Part shown: one piece after another, positions 41,571-55,350 of the stretch | How the letters are laid out: each line of letters begins with the position of its first letter | How positions within the stretch are numbered: position 1 is the stretch's first letter | NCBI GenBank assembly: GCA_944474755.1 | Contig: OX104122.1 | Span: forward strand, 4,737,223 to 4,801,222 | Origin: Limnoperna fortunei | Lineage: Eukaryota > Mollusca > Bivalvia > Mytilida > Modiolidae | DNA length: 64,000 bases | Direction: 5' to 3' | Made by a program: the position numbers and the translations under genes | The notes under the pieces: generated by a model | Told to the model about the DNA's origin: nothing | The model's input: the letters and a program-made list of their open reading frames with translations, nothing else | Databases searched by the model: none

Positions 41571-44500
41571 TGCATTTATTTTAATTCCATACTTTAAACA
41601 TTACAACAGAGATACATCTTTAGTCTTATTCATCAATTCCGACTGCATTTATTTTAATTCCATACTTTAAACATTACAACAAAGATACGTCTTTAGTCTT
41701 AATCATCAATTCCGACTGCATTTATTTTAATTCCATACTTTAAACATTACAACAGAGATACGTCTTTAGTCTTAATCATCAATTCCGACTGCTTTTATTT
41801 TAATTCCATACTTTAAACATTACAACAGAGATACGTCTTTAGTCTTAATCATCAATTCCGACTGCTTTTGTTTTAATTCCATACTTTAAACATTAAAACA
41901 GAGATACGTCTTTAGTCTTAATCATCAATTCCGACTGCTTTTATTTTAATTCCATACTTTAAACATTACAACAGAGATACGTCTTTAGTCTTAATCATCA
42001 ATTCCGACTGCATTTATTTTAATTCCATACTATAAACATTACAACAGAGATTCGTCTTTAGTCTTAATCATCAATTCCGACTGCTTTTATTTTAATTCCA
42101 TACTTTAAACATTACAACAGAGATACGTCTTTAGTCTTAATCATCAATTCCGACTGCATTTATTTTAATTCCATACTTTAAACATTACAACAGAGATAAG
42201 TCTTTAGTCTTAATAATCAATTCCGACTGCATTTATTTTAATTCAATACTTTAAACATTACAACAGAGATACGTCTTTAGTCTTAATCATCAATTCCGGC
42301 TGCATTTATTTTAATTCCATACTTTAAACACTACAACAGAGATACGTCTTTAGTCTTAATCATCAATTCCGACTGCTTTTATTTTAATTCCATACTTTAA
42401 ACATTACAACAGAGATACGTCTTTAGTCTTAATCATCAATTCCGACTGCATTTATTTTAATTCCATACTATAAACATTACAACAGAGATACGTCTTTAGT
42501 CTTAATCATCAATTCCGACTGCTTTTATTTTAATTCCATACTTTAAACATTACAACAGAGATACGTCTTTAGTCTTAATCATCAATTCCGACTGCATTTA
42601 TTTTAATTCCATACTATAAACATTACAACAGAGATACGTCTTTAGTCTTAATCATCAATTCCGACTGCTTTTATTTTAATTCCATACTTTAAACATTACA
42701 ACAGAGATACGTCTTTAGTCTTAATCATCAATTCCGACTGCATTTATTTTAATTCCATACTTTAAACATTACAACAGAGATAAGTCTTTAGTCTTAATGA
42801 TCAATTCCGACTGCATTTATTTTAATTCCATACTTTAAACATTACAACAGAGATACGTCTTTAGTCTTAATCATCAATTCCGGCTGCATTTATTTTAATT
42901 CCATACTTTAAACATTACAACAGAGATACGTCTTTAGTCTTAATCATCAATTCCGACTGCATTTATTTTAATTCCATAATTTAAACATTACAACAGAGAT
43001 ACCTCTTTAGTCTTTATCATCAATTCCGACTGCATTTATTTTAATTCCATACTTTAAACATTACAACAGAGATACGTCTTTAGTCTTAATCATCAATTCC
43101 GACTGTTTTTATTTTAATTCCATACTTTAAACATTACAACAGAGATACGTCTTTAGTCTTAATCATCAATTCCGACTGCTTTTATTTTAATTCCATACTT
43201 TAAACATTACAACAGAGATACGTCTTTAGTCTTAATCATCAATTCCGACTGCTTTTATTTTAATTCCATACTTTAAACATTACAACAGAGATACGTCTTT
43301 AGTCTTAATCATCAATTCCGACTGCATTTATTTTAATTCCATACTTTAAACATTACAACAGAGATACGTCTTTAGTCTTAATCATCAATTCCGGCTGCAT
43401 TTATTTTAATTCCATACTTTAAACATTACAACAGAGATACGTCTTTAGTCTTAATCATCAATTCCGACTGCATTTATTTTAATTCCATACTTTAAACATT
43501 ACAACAGAGATACGTCTTTAGTCTTAATCATCAATTCCGACTGCATTTATTTTGATTCCATACTTTAAACATTACAACAGAGATACGTCTTTAGTCTTAA
43601 TCATCAATTCCGACTGCATTTATTTTAATTCCATACTTTAAACATTACAACAGAGATACGTCTTTAGTCTTAATCATCAATTCCGACTGCTTTTATTTTA
43701 ATTCCATACTTTAAACATTACAACAGAGATACGTCTTTAGTCTTAATCATCAATTCCGACTGCATTTATTTTAATTCCATACTTTAAAAATTGCAACAGA
43801 GATACGTCTTTAGTCTTAATCATAAATTCCGACTGCATTTATTTTAATTCCATACTTTGAACATTACAACAGAGATACGTCTTTAGTCTTAATCATCAAT
43901 TCCCACTGCATTTATTTTAATTCCATACTTTAAACATTACAACAGAGATACGTCTTTAGTCTTAATCATCAATTCCGACTGCATTTATTTTAATTCCATA
44001 CTTTAAACATTACAACAGAGATACATCTTTAGTCTTAATCATCAATTCCGACTGCATTTATTTTAATTCCATACATTAAACATTACAACAGAGATACGTC
44101 TTTAGTCTTAATCATCAATTCCGACTGCATTTATTTTAATTCCATACTTTAAACATTACAACAGAAATACGTCTTTAGTCTTAATCATCAATTCCGACTG
44201 CATTTATTTTAATTCCATACTTTAAACATTACAACAGAGATACGTCTTTAGTCTTAATCATCAATTCCGACTGCTTTTATTTTAATTCCATACTTTAAAC
44301 ATTACAACAGAGATACGTCTTTAGTCTTAATCATCAATTCCGACTGCATTTATTTTAATTCCATACTTTAAACATTACAACAGAGATGCGTCTTTAGTCT
44401 TAATCATCACTTCCGACTGCATTTATTTTAATTCCATACTTTAAACATTACAACAGAGATACGTCTTTAGTCTTAATCATCAATTCCGGCTGCATTTATT

Positions 44501-45480
44501 TTAATTCCATACTTTAAACATTACAACAGAGATACGTCTTTAGTCTTAATCATCAATTCCGACTGCATTTATTTTAATTCCATACTTTAAACATTACAAC
44601 AGAGATACGTCTTTAGTCTTAATCATCAATTCCGACTGCTTTTATTTTAATTCCATACTTTAAACATTACAACAGAGATACGTCTTTAGTCTTAATCATC
44701 AATTCCGACTGCTTTTGTTTTAATTCCATACTTTAAACATTACAACAGAGATACGTGTTTAGTCTTAATCATCAATGCCGACTGCATTTATTTTAATTCC
44801 ATACTTTAAACATTACAACAGAGATACGTCTTTAGTCTTAATCATCAATTCCGACTGCTTTTATTTTAATTCCATACTTTAAACATTACAACAGAGATAC
44901 GTCTTTAGTCTTAATCATCAATTCCGACTGCATTTATTTTAATTCCATACCTTAAACATTACAACAGAGATACGTCTTTAGTCTTAATCATCAATTCCGA
45001 CTGCTTTAATTTTAATTCCATACTTTAAACATTACAACAGAGATACGTCTTTAGTCTTAATCATCAATTCCGACTGCATTTATTTTAATTCCATACTTTA
45101 AACATTACAACAGAGATACGTCTTTAGTCTTAATCATCAATTCCGACTGCATTCATTTTAATTCCATACTTTAAACATTACAACAGAGATACGTCTTTAG
45201 TCTTAATCATCAATTCCGACTGCTTTTATTTTAATTCCATACTTTAAACATTACTACAGAGATACGTCTTTAGTCTTAATCATCAATTCCGACTGCTTTT
45301 GTTTTAATTCCATACTTTAAACATTACAACAGAGATACGTCTTTAGTCTTAATCATCAATTCCGACTGCATTTATTTTAATTCCATACTTTAAACATTAC
45401 AACAGAGATACGTCTTTAGTCTTAATCATCAATTCCGACTGCATTTATTTTAATTCCATACTTTAAACATTACAACAGAG

Positions 45481-48400
45481 ATACGTCTTTAGTCTTAATC
45501 ATCAATTCCGACTGCTTTTATTTTAATTCCATCCTTTAAACATTACAACAGAGATACGTCTTTAGTCTTAATCATCAATTCCGACTGCTTTTGTTTTAAT
45601 TCCATACTTTAAACATTAAAACAGAGATACGTCTTTAGTCTTAATCATCAATTCCGACTGCTTTTATTTTAATTCCATACTTTAAACATTACAACAGAGA
45701 TACGTCTTTAGTCTTAATCATCAATTCCGACTGCATTTATTTTAATTCCATACTATAAACATTACAACAGAGATTCGTCTTTAGTCTTAATCATCAATTC
45801 CGACTGCTTTTATTTTAATTCCATACTTTAAACATTACAACAGAGATACGTCTTTAGTCTTAATCATCAATTCCGACTGCATTTATTTTAATTCCATACT
45901 TTAAACATTACAACAGAGATAAGTCTTTAGTCTTAATAATCAATTCCGACTGCATTTATTTTAATTCCATACTTTAAACATTACAACAGAGATACGTCTT
46001 TAGTCTTAATCATCAATTCCGGCTGCATTTATTTTAATTCCATACTTTAAACATTACAACAGAGATACGTCTTTAGTCTTAATCATCAATTCCGACTGCA
46101 TTTATTTTAATTCCATACTTTAAACATTACAACAGATACGTCTTAAGTCTTAATCATCAATTCCGACTGCTTTTGTTTTAATTCCATACTTTAAACATTA
46201 CAACAGAGATACGTCTTTAGTCTTAATCATCAATTCCGACTGCTTTTATTTTAATTCCATACTTTAAACATTACAACAGAGATACGTCTTTAGTCTTAAT
46301 CATCAATTCCGACTGCATTTATTTTAATTCCATACTATAAACATTACAACAGAGATACGTCTTTAGTCTTAATCATCAATTCCGACTGCTTTTATTTTAA
46401 TTCCATACTTTAAACATTACAACAGAGATACGTCTTTAGTCTTAATCATCAATTCCGACTGCATTTATTTTAATTCCATACTTTAAACATTACAACGGAG
46501 ATAGGTCTTTAGTCTTAATCATCAATTCCGACTGCATTTATTTTAATTCCATACTTTAAACATTACAACGGAGATACGTCTTTAGTCTTAATCATCAATT
46601 CCGACTGCTTTTATTTTAATTCCATACTTTAAACATTACAACAGAGATACGTCTTTAGTCTAAATCATCAATTCCGACTGCATTTATTTTAATTCCATAC
46701 TTTAAACATTACAACAGAGATACGTCTTTAGTCTAAATCATCAATTCCGACTGCTTTTATTTTTATTCCATACTTTAAACATTACAAGAGAGATACGTCT
46801 TTAGTCTTAATCATCAATTCCGACTGCATTTATTTTGATTCCATACTTTAAACATTACAACAGAGATACGTCTTTAGTCTTAATCATCAATTCCGACTGC
46901 ATTTATTTTAATTCCATACTTTAAACATTACAACAGAGATACGTCTTTAGTCTTAATCATCAATTCCGACTGCATGTATTTTAATTCCATACTTTAAACA
47001 TTACAACAGAGATACGTCTTTAGTCTTAATCATCGATTCCGACTGCATTTATTTTAATTCCATACTTTAAACATTACAACAGAGATCCGTCTTTAGTCTT
47101 AATCATCAATTCCGACTGCATGTATTTTAATTCCATACTTTAAACATTACAACAGAGATAAGTCTTTAGTCTTAATAATCAATTCCGACTGCATTTATTT
47201 TAATTCCATACTTTAAACATTACAACAGAGATACGTCTTTAGTCTTAATCATCAATTCCGGCTGCATTTATTTTAATTCCATACTTTAAACATTACAACA
47301 GAGATACGTCTTTAGTCTTAATCATCAATTCCGACTGCATTTATTTTAATTCCATACTTTAAACATTACAACAGATACGTCTTAAGTCTTAATCATCAAT
47401 TCCGACTGCTTTTGTTTTAATTCCATACTTTAAACATTACAACAGAGATACGTCTTTAGTCTTAATCATCAATTCCGACTGCTTTTATTTTAATTCCATA
47501 CTTTAAACATTACAACAGAGATACGTCTTTAGTCTTAATCATCAATTCCGACTGCTTTTATTTTAATTCCATACTTTAAACATTACAACAGAGATACGTC
47601 TTTAGTCTTAATCATCAATTCCGACTGCTTTTGTTTTAATTCCATACTTTAAACATTAAAACAGAGATACGTCTTTAGTCTTAATCATCAATTCCGACTG
47701 CTTTTATTTTAATTCCATACTTTAAACATTACAACAGAGATACGTCTTTAGTCTTAATCATCAATTCCGACTGCATTTATTTTAATTCCATACTATAAAC
47801 ATTACAACAGAGATTCGTCTTTAGTCTTAATCATCAATTCCGACTGCTTTTATTTTAATTCCATACTTTAAACATTACAACAGAGATACGTCTTTAGTCT
47901 TAATCATCAATTCCGACTGCATTTATTTTAATTCCATACTTTAAACATTACAACAGAGATAAGTCTTTAGTCTTAATAATCAATTCCGACTGCATTTATT
48001 TTAATTCCATACTTTAAACATTACAACAGAGATACGTCTTTAGTCTTAATCATCAATTCCGGCTGCATTTATTTTAATTCCATACTTTAAACATTACAAC
48101 AGAGATACGTCTTTAGTCTTAATCATCAATTCCGACTGCATTTATTTTAATTCCATACTTTAAACATTACAACAGATACGTCTTAAGTCTTAATCATCAA
48201 TTCCGACTGCTTTTGTTTTAATTCCATACTTTAAACATTACAACAGAGATACGTCTTTAGTCTTAATCATCAATTCCGACTGCTTTTATTTTAATTCCAT
48301 ACTTTAAACATTACAACAGAGATACGTCTTTAGTCTTAATCATCAATTCCGACTGCATTTATTTTAATTCCATACTATAAACATTACAACAGAGATACGT

Positions 48401-49560
48401 CTTTAGTCTTAATCATCAATTCCGACTGCTTTTATTTTAATTCCATACTTTAAACATTACAACAGAGATACGTCTTTAGTCTTAATCATCAATTCCGACT
48501 GCATTTATTTTAATTCCATACTTTAAACATTACAACGGAGATAGGTCTTTAGTCTTAATCATCAATTCCGACTGCATTTATTTTAATTCCATACTTTAAA
48601 CATTACAACGGAGATACGTCTTTAGTCTTAATCATCAATTCCGACTGCTTTTATTTTAATTCCATACTTTAAACATTACAACAGAGATACGTCTTTAGTC
48701 TAAATCATCCATTCCGACTGCATTTATTTTAATTCCATACTTTAAACATTACAACAGAGATACGTCTTTAGTCTAAATCATCAATTCCGACTGCTTTTAT
48801 TTTTATTCCATACTTTAAACATTACAAGAGAGATACGTCTTTAGTCTTAATCATCAATTCCGACTGCATTTATTTTGATTCCATACTTTAAACATTACAA
48901 CAGAGATACGTCTTTAGTCTTAATCATCAATTCCGACTGCATTTATTTTAATTCCATACTTTAAACATTACAACAGAGATACGTCTTTAGTCTTAATCAT
49001 CAATTCCGACTGCATGTATTTTAATTCCATACTTTAAACATTACAACAGAGATACGTCTTTAGTCTTAATCATCGATTCCGACTGCATTTATTTTAATTC
49101 CATACTTTAAACATTACAACAGAGATCCGTCTTTAGTCTTAATCATCAATTCCGACTGCATGTATTTTAATTCCATACTTTAAACATTACAACAGAGATA
49201 AGTCTTTAGTCTTAATAATCAATTCCGACTGCATTTATTTTAATTCCATACTTTAAACATTACAACAGAGATACGTCTTTAGTCTTAATCATCAATTCCG
49301 GCTGCATTTATTTTAATTCCATACTTTAAACATTACAACAGAGATACGTCTTTAGTCTTAATCATCAATTCCGACTGCATTTATTTTAATTCCATACTTT
49401 AAACATTACAACAGATACGTCTTAAGTCTTAATCATCAATTCCGACTGCTTTTGTTTTAATTCCATACTTTAAACATTACAACAGAGATACGTCTTTAGT
49501 CTTAATCATCAATTCCGACTGCTTTTATTTTAATTCCATACTTTAAACATTACAACAGAG
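45481..49560. repeat. 2,040-bp tandem duplication, nearly identical copies (28 monomers less 4 bp)
   Basis: The segments 45481-47520 and 47521-49560 align without gaps at a shift of 2,040 bp. I compared them row by row and found two substitutions: ATCCTTTAAA against ATACTTTAAA near 45533/47573, and ATCATCA against ATCATCC near 46670/48710. The unit carries many rare variants in the same order: ACATTAAAACAG, GATTCGTC, ATAAGTC with TAATAATC, CCGGCTGC, the 71-bp CTTAAG monomer, ACGGAGATAGG, TCTAAATC, ACAAGAGAG, TTTTGATTCC, TGCATGTATT, GAGATCCG. About 99.9% identity marks this as the youngest large duplication seen here, or possibly an assembly duplication. Confidence 0.93.
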
Positions 49561-50430
49561 ATACGTCTTTAGTCTTAATCATCAATTCCGACTGCATTTA
49601 TTTTAATTCCATACTATAAACATTACAACAGAGATACGTCTTTAGTCTTAATCATCAATTCCGACTGCTTTTATTTTAATTCCATACTTTAAACATTACA
49701 ACAGAGATACGTCTTTAGTCTTAATCATCAATTCCGACTGCATTTATTTTAATTCCATACTTTAAACATTACAACGGAGATAGGTCTTTAGTCTTAATCA
49801 TCAATTCCGACTGCATTTATTTTAATTCCATACTTTAAACATTACAACGGAGATACGTCTTTAGTCTTAATCATCAATTCCGACTGCTTTTATTTTAATT
49901 CCATACTTTAAACATTACAACAGAGATACGTCTTTAGTCTAAATCATCAATTCCGACTGCATTTATTTTAATTCCATACTTTAAACATTACAACAGAGAT
50001 ACGTCTTTAGTCTAAATCATCAATTCCGACTGCTTTTATTTTTATTCCATACTTTAAACATTACAAGAGAGATACGTCTTTAGTCTTAATCATCAATTCC
50101 GACTGCATTTATTTTGATTCCATACTTTAAACATTACAACAGAGATACGTCTTTAGTCTTAATCATCAATTCCGACTGCATTTATTTTAATTCCATACTT
50201 TAAACATTACAACAGAGATACGTCTTTAGTCTTAATCATCAATTCCGACTGCATATATTTTAATTCCATACTTTAAACATTACAACAGAGATACGTCTTT
50301 AGTCTTAATCATCGATTCCGACTGCATTTATTTTAATTCCATACTTTAAACATTACAACAGAGATCCGTCTTTAGTCTTAATCATCAATTCCGACTGCAT
50401 GTATTTTAATTCCATACTTTAAACATTACA
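45920..50430. repeat. 1,239-bp and 801-bp alternating units (17 and 11 monomers)
   Basis: The ATAAGTC/TAATAATC monomer occurs at 45920, 47159, 47960 and 49199, with spacings of 1,239, 801 and 1,239 bp. The 71-bp CTTAAG monomer follows the same rhythm. Within the 2,040-bp repeat there is therefore an older 17-monomer duplication. The last copy continues to about 50.4 kb, with ATAGGTC at 49780 and GAGATCCG at 50361, matching 48541 and 49122 at 1,239 bp. One difference there is TGCATATATT for TGCATGTATT near 50252. The nesting order is visible because the 2,040-bp event copied the 1,239-bp structure whole. Confidence 0.88.
46077..46147. repeat. 71-bp monomer with CTTAAG ending (first of four)
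   Basis: This copy has lost GA (ACAACAGATACG) and ends CGTCTTAAG instead of CGTCTTTAG. Copies with both changes lie at 46077, 47316, 48117 and 49356. Shared double changes show that one ancestral monomer was copied to all four places. The CTTAAG hexamer is a useful diagnostic for this subfamily. Confidence 0.93.
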
Positions 50431-52600
50431 ACAGAGATACGTCTTTAGTCTTAATCATCGATTCCGACTGCATTTATTTTAATTCCATACTTTAAACATT
50501 ACAACAGAGATACGTCTTTAGTCTTAATCATCGATTCCTACTGCATTTATTTTAATTCCATACTTTAAACATTACAACGGAGATACGTCTTTAGTCTTAA
50601 TCATCAATTCCGACTGCATTTATTTTAATTCCATACTTTAAACATTACAACGGAGATACGTCTTTAGTCTTAATCATCAATTCCGACTGCTTTTATTTTA
50701 ATTCCATACTTTAAACATTACAACAGAGATACGTCTTTAGCCTTAATCATCAATTCCGACTGCTTTTATTTTAATTCCATACTTTAAACATTACAACGGA
50801 GATACGTCTTTAGTCTTAATCATCAATTCCGACTGCTTTTATTTTAATTCCATACTTTAAACATTACAACGGAGATACGTCTTTAGCCTTAATCATCAAT
50901 TCCGACTGCTTTTATTTTAATTCCATACTTTAAACATTACAACAGAGATACGTCTTTAGTCTTAATCATCAATTTCGACTGCATTTATTTTAATTCCATA
51001 CTTTAAACATTACAACAGAGATACGTCTTTAGTCTTAATCATCAATTCCGACTGCATTTATTTTAATTCCATACTATAAACATTACAACAGAGATACGTC
51101 TTTAGTCTTAATCATCAATTCCGACTGCTTTTATTTTAATTCCATACTTTAAACATTACAACAGAGATACGTCTTTAGTCTTAATCATCAATTCCGACTG
51201 CATTTATTTTAATTCCATACTTTAAACATTACAACGGAGATAGGTCTTTAGTCTTAATCATCAATTCCGACTGCATTTATTTTAATTCCATACTTTAAAC
51301 ATTACAACGGAGATACGTCTTTAGTCTTAATCATCAATTCCGACTGCTTTTATTTTAATTCCATACTTTAAACATTACAACGGAGATACGTCTTTAGTCT
51401 TAATCATCAATTCCGACTGCATTTATTTTAATTCCATACTTTAAACATTACAACAGAGATACGTCTTTAGTCTTAATCATCAATTCCGACTGCATTTATT
51501 TTAATTCCATACTTTAAACATTACAACAGAGATGCGTCTTTAGTCTTAATCATCAATTCCGACTGCATTTATTTTAATTCCATACTTTAAACATTACAAC
51601 AGAGATACGTCTTTAGTCTTAATCATCAATTCCGACTGCATTTATTTTAATTCCATACTTTAAACATTACAACGGAGATACGTCTTTAGTCTTAATCATC
51701 AATTCCGACTGCTTTTATTTTAATTCCATACTTTAAACATTACAACAGAGATACGTCTTTAGTCTTAATCATCAATTCCGACTGCATTTATTTTAATTCC
51801 ATACTTTAAATATTACAACAGAGATACGTCTTTAGTCTTAATCATCAATTCCGACTGCATTTATTTTAATTCCATACTTTAAACATTACAACAGAGATAC
51901 GTCTTTAGTCTTAATCATCAATTCCGACTGCATTTATTTTAATTCCATACTTTAAACATTACAACGGAGATAGGTCTTTAGTCTTAATCATCAATTCCGA
52001 CTGCATTTATTTTAATTCCATACTTTAAACATTACAACGGAGATACGTCTTTAGTCTTAATCATCAATTCCGACTGCTTTTATTTTAATTCCATACTTTA
52101 AACATTACAACAGAGATACGTCTTTAGTCTAAATCATCAATTCCGACTGCATTTATTTTAATTCCATACTTTAAACATTACAACAGAGATACGTCTTTAG
52201 TCTTAATCATCAATTCCGACTGCTTTTATTTTTATTCCATACTTTAAACATTACAAGAGAGATACGTCTTTAGTCTTAATCATCAATTCCGACTGCATTT
52301 ATTTTGATTCCATACTTTAAACATTACAACAGAGATACGTCTTTAGTCTTAATCATCAATTCCGACTGCATTTATTTTAATTCCATACTTTAAACATTAC
52401 AACAGAGATACGTCTTTAGTCTTAATCATCAATTCCGACTGCATGTATTTTAATTCCATACTTTAAACATTACAACAGAGATACGTCTTTAGTCTTAATC
52501 ATCGATTCCGACTGCATTTATTTTAATTCCATACTTTAAACATTACAACAGAGATACGTCTTTAGTCTTAATCATCGATTCCCACTGCATTTATTTTAAT
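49780..52600. repeat. ATAGGTC blocks spaced 1,460 and 730 bp (20 and 10 monomers)
   Basis: The ACGGAGATAGGTC monomer recurs at 49780, 51240 and 51970, at 20 x 73 and 10 x 73 bp. Each is followed by an ACGGAG monomer and a TGCTTTTATT monomer. The first and third continue with TCTAAATC, TTTTTATTCC plus ACAAGAGAG, and TTTTGATTCC; the second instead returns to consensus-like copies. The 51.2-kb copy is therefore partial. Monomers with AGCCTTAATC near 50.74 and 50.89 kb lie in the stretch between. Confidence 0.8.
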
Positions 52601-52979
52601 TCCATACTTTAAACATTACAACGGAGATACGTCTTTGGTCTTAATCATCAATTCCGACTGCATTTATTTTAATTCCATACTTTAAACATTACAACGGAGA
52701 TACGTCTTTAGTCTTAATCATCAATTCCGACTGCTTTTATTTTAATTCCATACTTTAAACATTAAAACAGAGATACGTCTTTAGTCTTAATCATCAATTC
52801 CGACTGCTTTTATTTTAATTCCATACTTTAAACATTACAACGGAGATACGTCTTTAGTCTTAATCACCAATTCCGACTGCTTTTATTTTAATTCCATACT
52901 TTAAACATTACAACGGAGATACGTCTTTAGTCTTAATCATCAATTCCGACTGCTTTTATTTTAATTCCATTCTTTAAAC

Positions 52980-54440
52980 ATTACAACGGAGATACGTCTT
53001 TAGTCTTAATCATCGATTCCCACTGCATTTATTTTAATTCCATACTTTAAACATTACAACGGAGATACGTCTTTGGTCTTAATCATCAATTCCGACTGCA
53101 TTTATTTTAATTCCATACTTTAAACATTACAACGGAGATACGTCTTTCGTCTTAATCATCAATTCCGACTGCTTTTATTTTAATTCCATACTTTAAACAT
53201 TACAACAGAGATACGTCTTTAGTCTTAATCATCAATTCCGACTGCTTTTATTTTAATTCCATACTTTAAACATTACAACGGAGATACGTTTTTAGTCTTA
53301 ATCATCAATTCCGACTGCATTTATTTTTATTCCATACTTTAAACATTACAACAGAGATACGTCTTTAGTCTTAATCATCAATTCCGACTGCATTCATTTT
53401 AATTCCATACTTTAAACATTACAGCAGAGATACGTCTTTAGTCTTAATCATCAATTCCGACTGCATTTATTTTAATTCCATACTTTAAACATTACAACGG
53501 AGATACGTCTTTAGTCTTAATCATCAATTCCGACTGCATTTATTTTAATTCCATACTTTAAACATTACAACGGAGATACGTCTTTAGTCTTAATCATCAA
53601 TTCCGACTGCTTTTATTTTAATTCCATACTTTAAACATTACAACAGAGATACGTCTTTAGTCTTAATCATCAATTCCGACTGCTTTTATTTTAATTCCAT
53701 ACTTTAAACATTACAACGGAGATACGTCTTTAGTCTTAATCATCGATTCCCACTGCATTTATTTTAATTCCATACTTTAAACATTACAACGGAGATACGT
53801 CTTTGGTCTTAATCATCAATTCCGACTGCATTTATTTTAATTCCATACTTTAAACATTACAACGGAGATACGTCTTTAGTCTTAATCATCAATTCCGACT
53901 GCTTTTATTTTAATTCCATACTTTAAACATTACAACAGAGATACGTCTTTAGTCTTAATCATCAATTCCGACTGCTTTTATTTTAATTCCATACTTTAAA
54001 CATTACAACGGAGATACGTTTTTAGTCTTAATCATCAATTCCGACTGCATTTATTTTTACTCCATACTTTAAACATTACAACAGAGATACGTCTTTAGTC
54101 TTAATCATCAATTCCGACTGCATTCATTTTAATTCCATACTTTAAACATTACAGCAGAGATACGTCTTTAGTCTTAATCATCAATTCCGACTGCATTTAT
54201 TTTAATTCCATACTTTAAACATTACAACGGAGATACGTCTTTAGTCTTAATCATCAATTCCGACTGCATTTATTTTAATTCCATACTTTAAACATTACAA
54301 CGGAGATACGTCTTTAGTCTTAATCATCAATTCCGACTGCTTTTATTTTAATTCCATACTTTAAACATTACAACAGAGATACGTCTTTAGTCTTAATCAT
54401 CAATTCCGACTGCTTTTATTTTAATTCCATACTTTAAACA
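52980..54440. repeat. 730-bp tandem duplication (10 monomers, two copies)
   Basis: ATCGATTCCCAC (cytosine triplet at 53019 and 53749), GTCTTTGGTC, ACGTTTTTAG (near 53287 and 54017), TTTTTATTCC/TTTTTACTCC, TGCATTCATT and ACAGCAGAG (53421 and 54151) repeat at exactly 730 bp. Differences include GTCTTTCGTC near 53147 against GTCTTTAGTC, and the T/C change in TTTTTAYTCC. A related ATCGATTCCCAC monomer at 52581 lies 438 bp upstream of the first copy and is the likely source. Confidence 0.88.
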
Positions 54441-55350
54441 TTACAACGGAGATACGTCTTTAGTCTTAATCATCAATTCCGACTGCTTTTATTTTAATTC
54501 CATACTTTAAACATTACAACAGAGATACGTCTTTAGTCTAAATCATCAATTCCGACTGCATTTATTTTAATTCCATACTTTAAACATCACAACAGAGATA
54601 CGTCTTTAGTCTTAATCATCAATTCCGACTGCATTTATTTTAATTCCATACTTTAAACATTACAACAGAGATACGTCTTTAGTCTTAATCATCAATTCCG
54701 ACTGCATTTATTTTAATTTCGTACTTTAAACATTACAACAGAGATACGTCTTTAGTCTTAATCATCAATTCCGACTGCATTTATTTTAATTCCATACTTT
54801 AAACATTACAACAGAGATACGTCTTTAGACTTAATCATCGATTCCGACTGCATTTATTTTAATTCCATACTTTAAACATTACAACAGAGATACGTCTTTA
54901 GTCTTAATCATCGATTCCGACTGCATTTATTTTAATTCCATACTTTAAACATTACAACAGAGATACGTCTTTAGTCTTAATCATCGATTCCGACTGCATT
55001 TATTTTAATTCCATACTTTAAACATTACAACAGAGATACGTCTTTAGTCTTAATCATCGATTCCGACTGCATTTATTTTAATTCCATACTTTAAACATTA
55101 CAACAGAGATGCGTCTTTAGTCTTAATCATCGATTCCTACTGCATTTATTTTAATTCCATACTTTAAACATTACAACAGAGATACGTCTTTAGTCTTAAT
55201 CATCAATTCCGACTGCTTTTATTTTAATTCCATACTTTAAACATTACAACAGAGATACGTCTTTAGTCTTAATCATCAATTCCGACTGCTTTTATTTTAA
55301 TTCCATACTTTAAACATTACAACATAGATACGTCTTTAGTCTTAATCATC

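Larger units (their letters stand above)
36330..42400. repeat. Dispersed duplicate pair, 5.03 kb apart
   Basis: The series TTTAAAAATTGCAAC, ACGTCTGTAG, ACATCTTTAGTCTTATTC, ACAAAGATACG, TGCTTTTGTT, ACTATAAAC, ATAAGTC with TAATAATC, CCGGCTGC runs from about 36.35 to 37.3 kb and again from about 41.38 to 42.3 kb. The shift of 5,030 bp equals 69 monomers minus the seven bases lost to deletions in between. Other sequence, including the 1,165-bp duplication, lies between the copies. The entry spans both copies and the material between them. Later events evidently separated an originally closer pair, or a non-adjacent exchange copied it. Confidence 0.78.
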
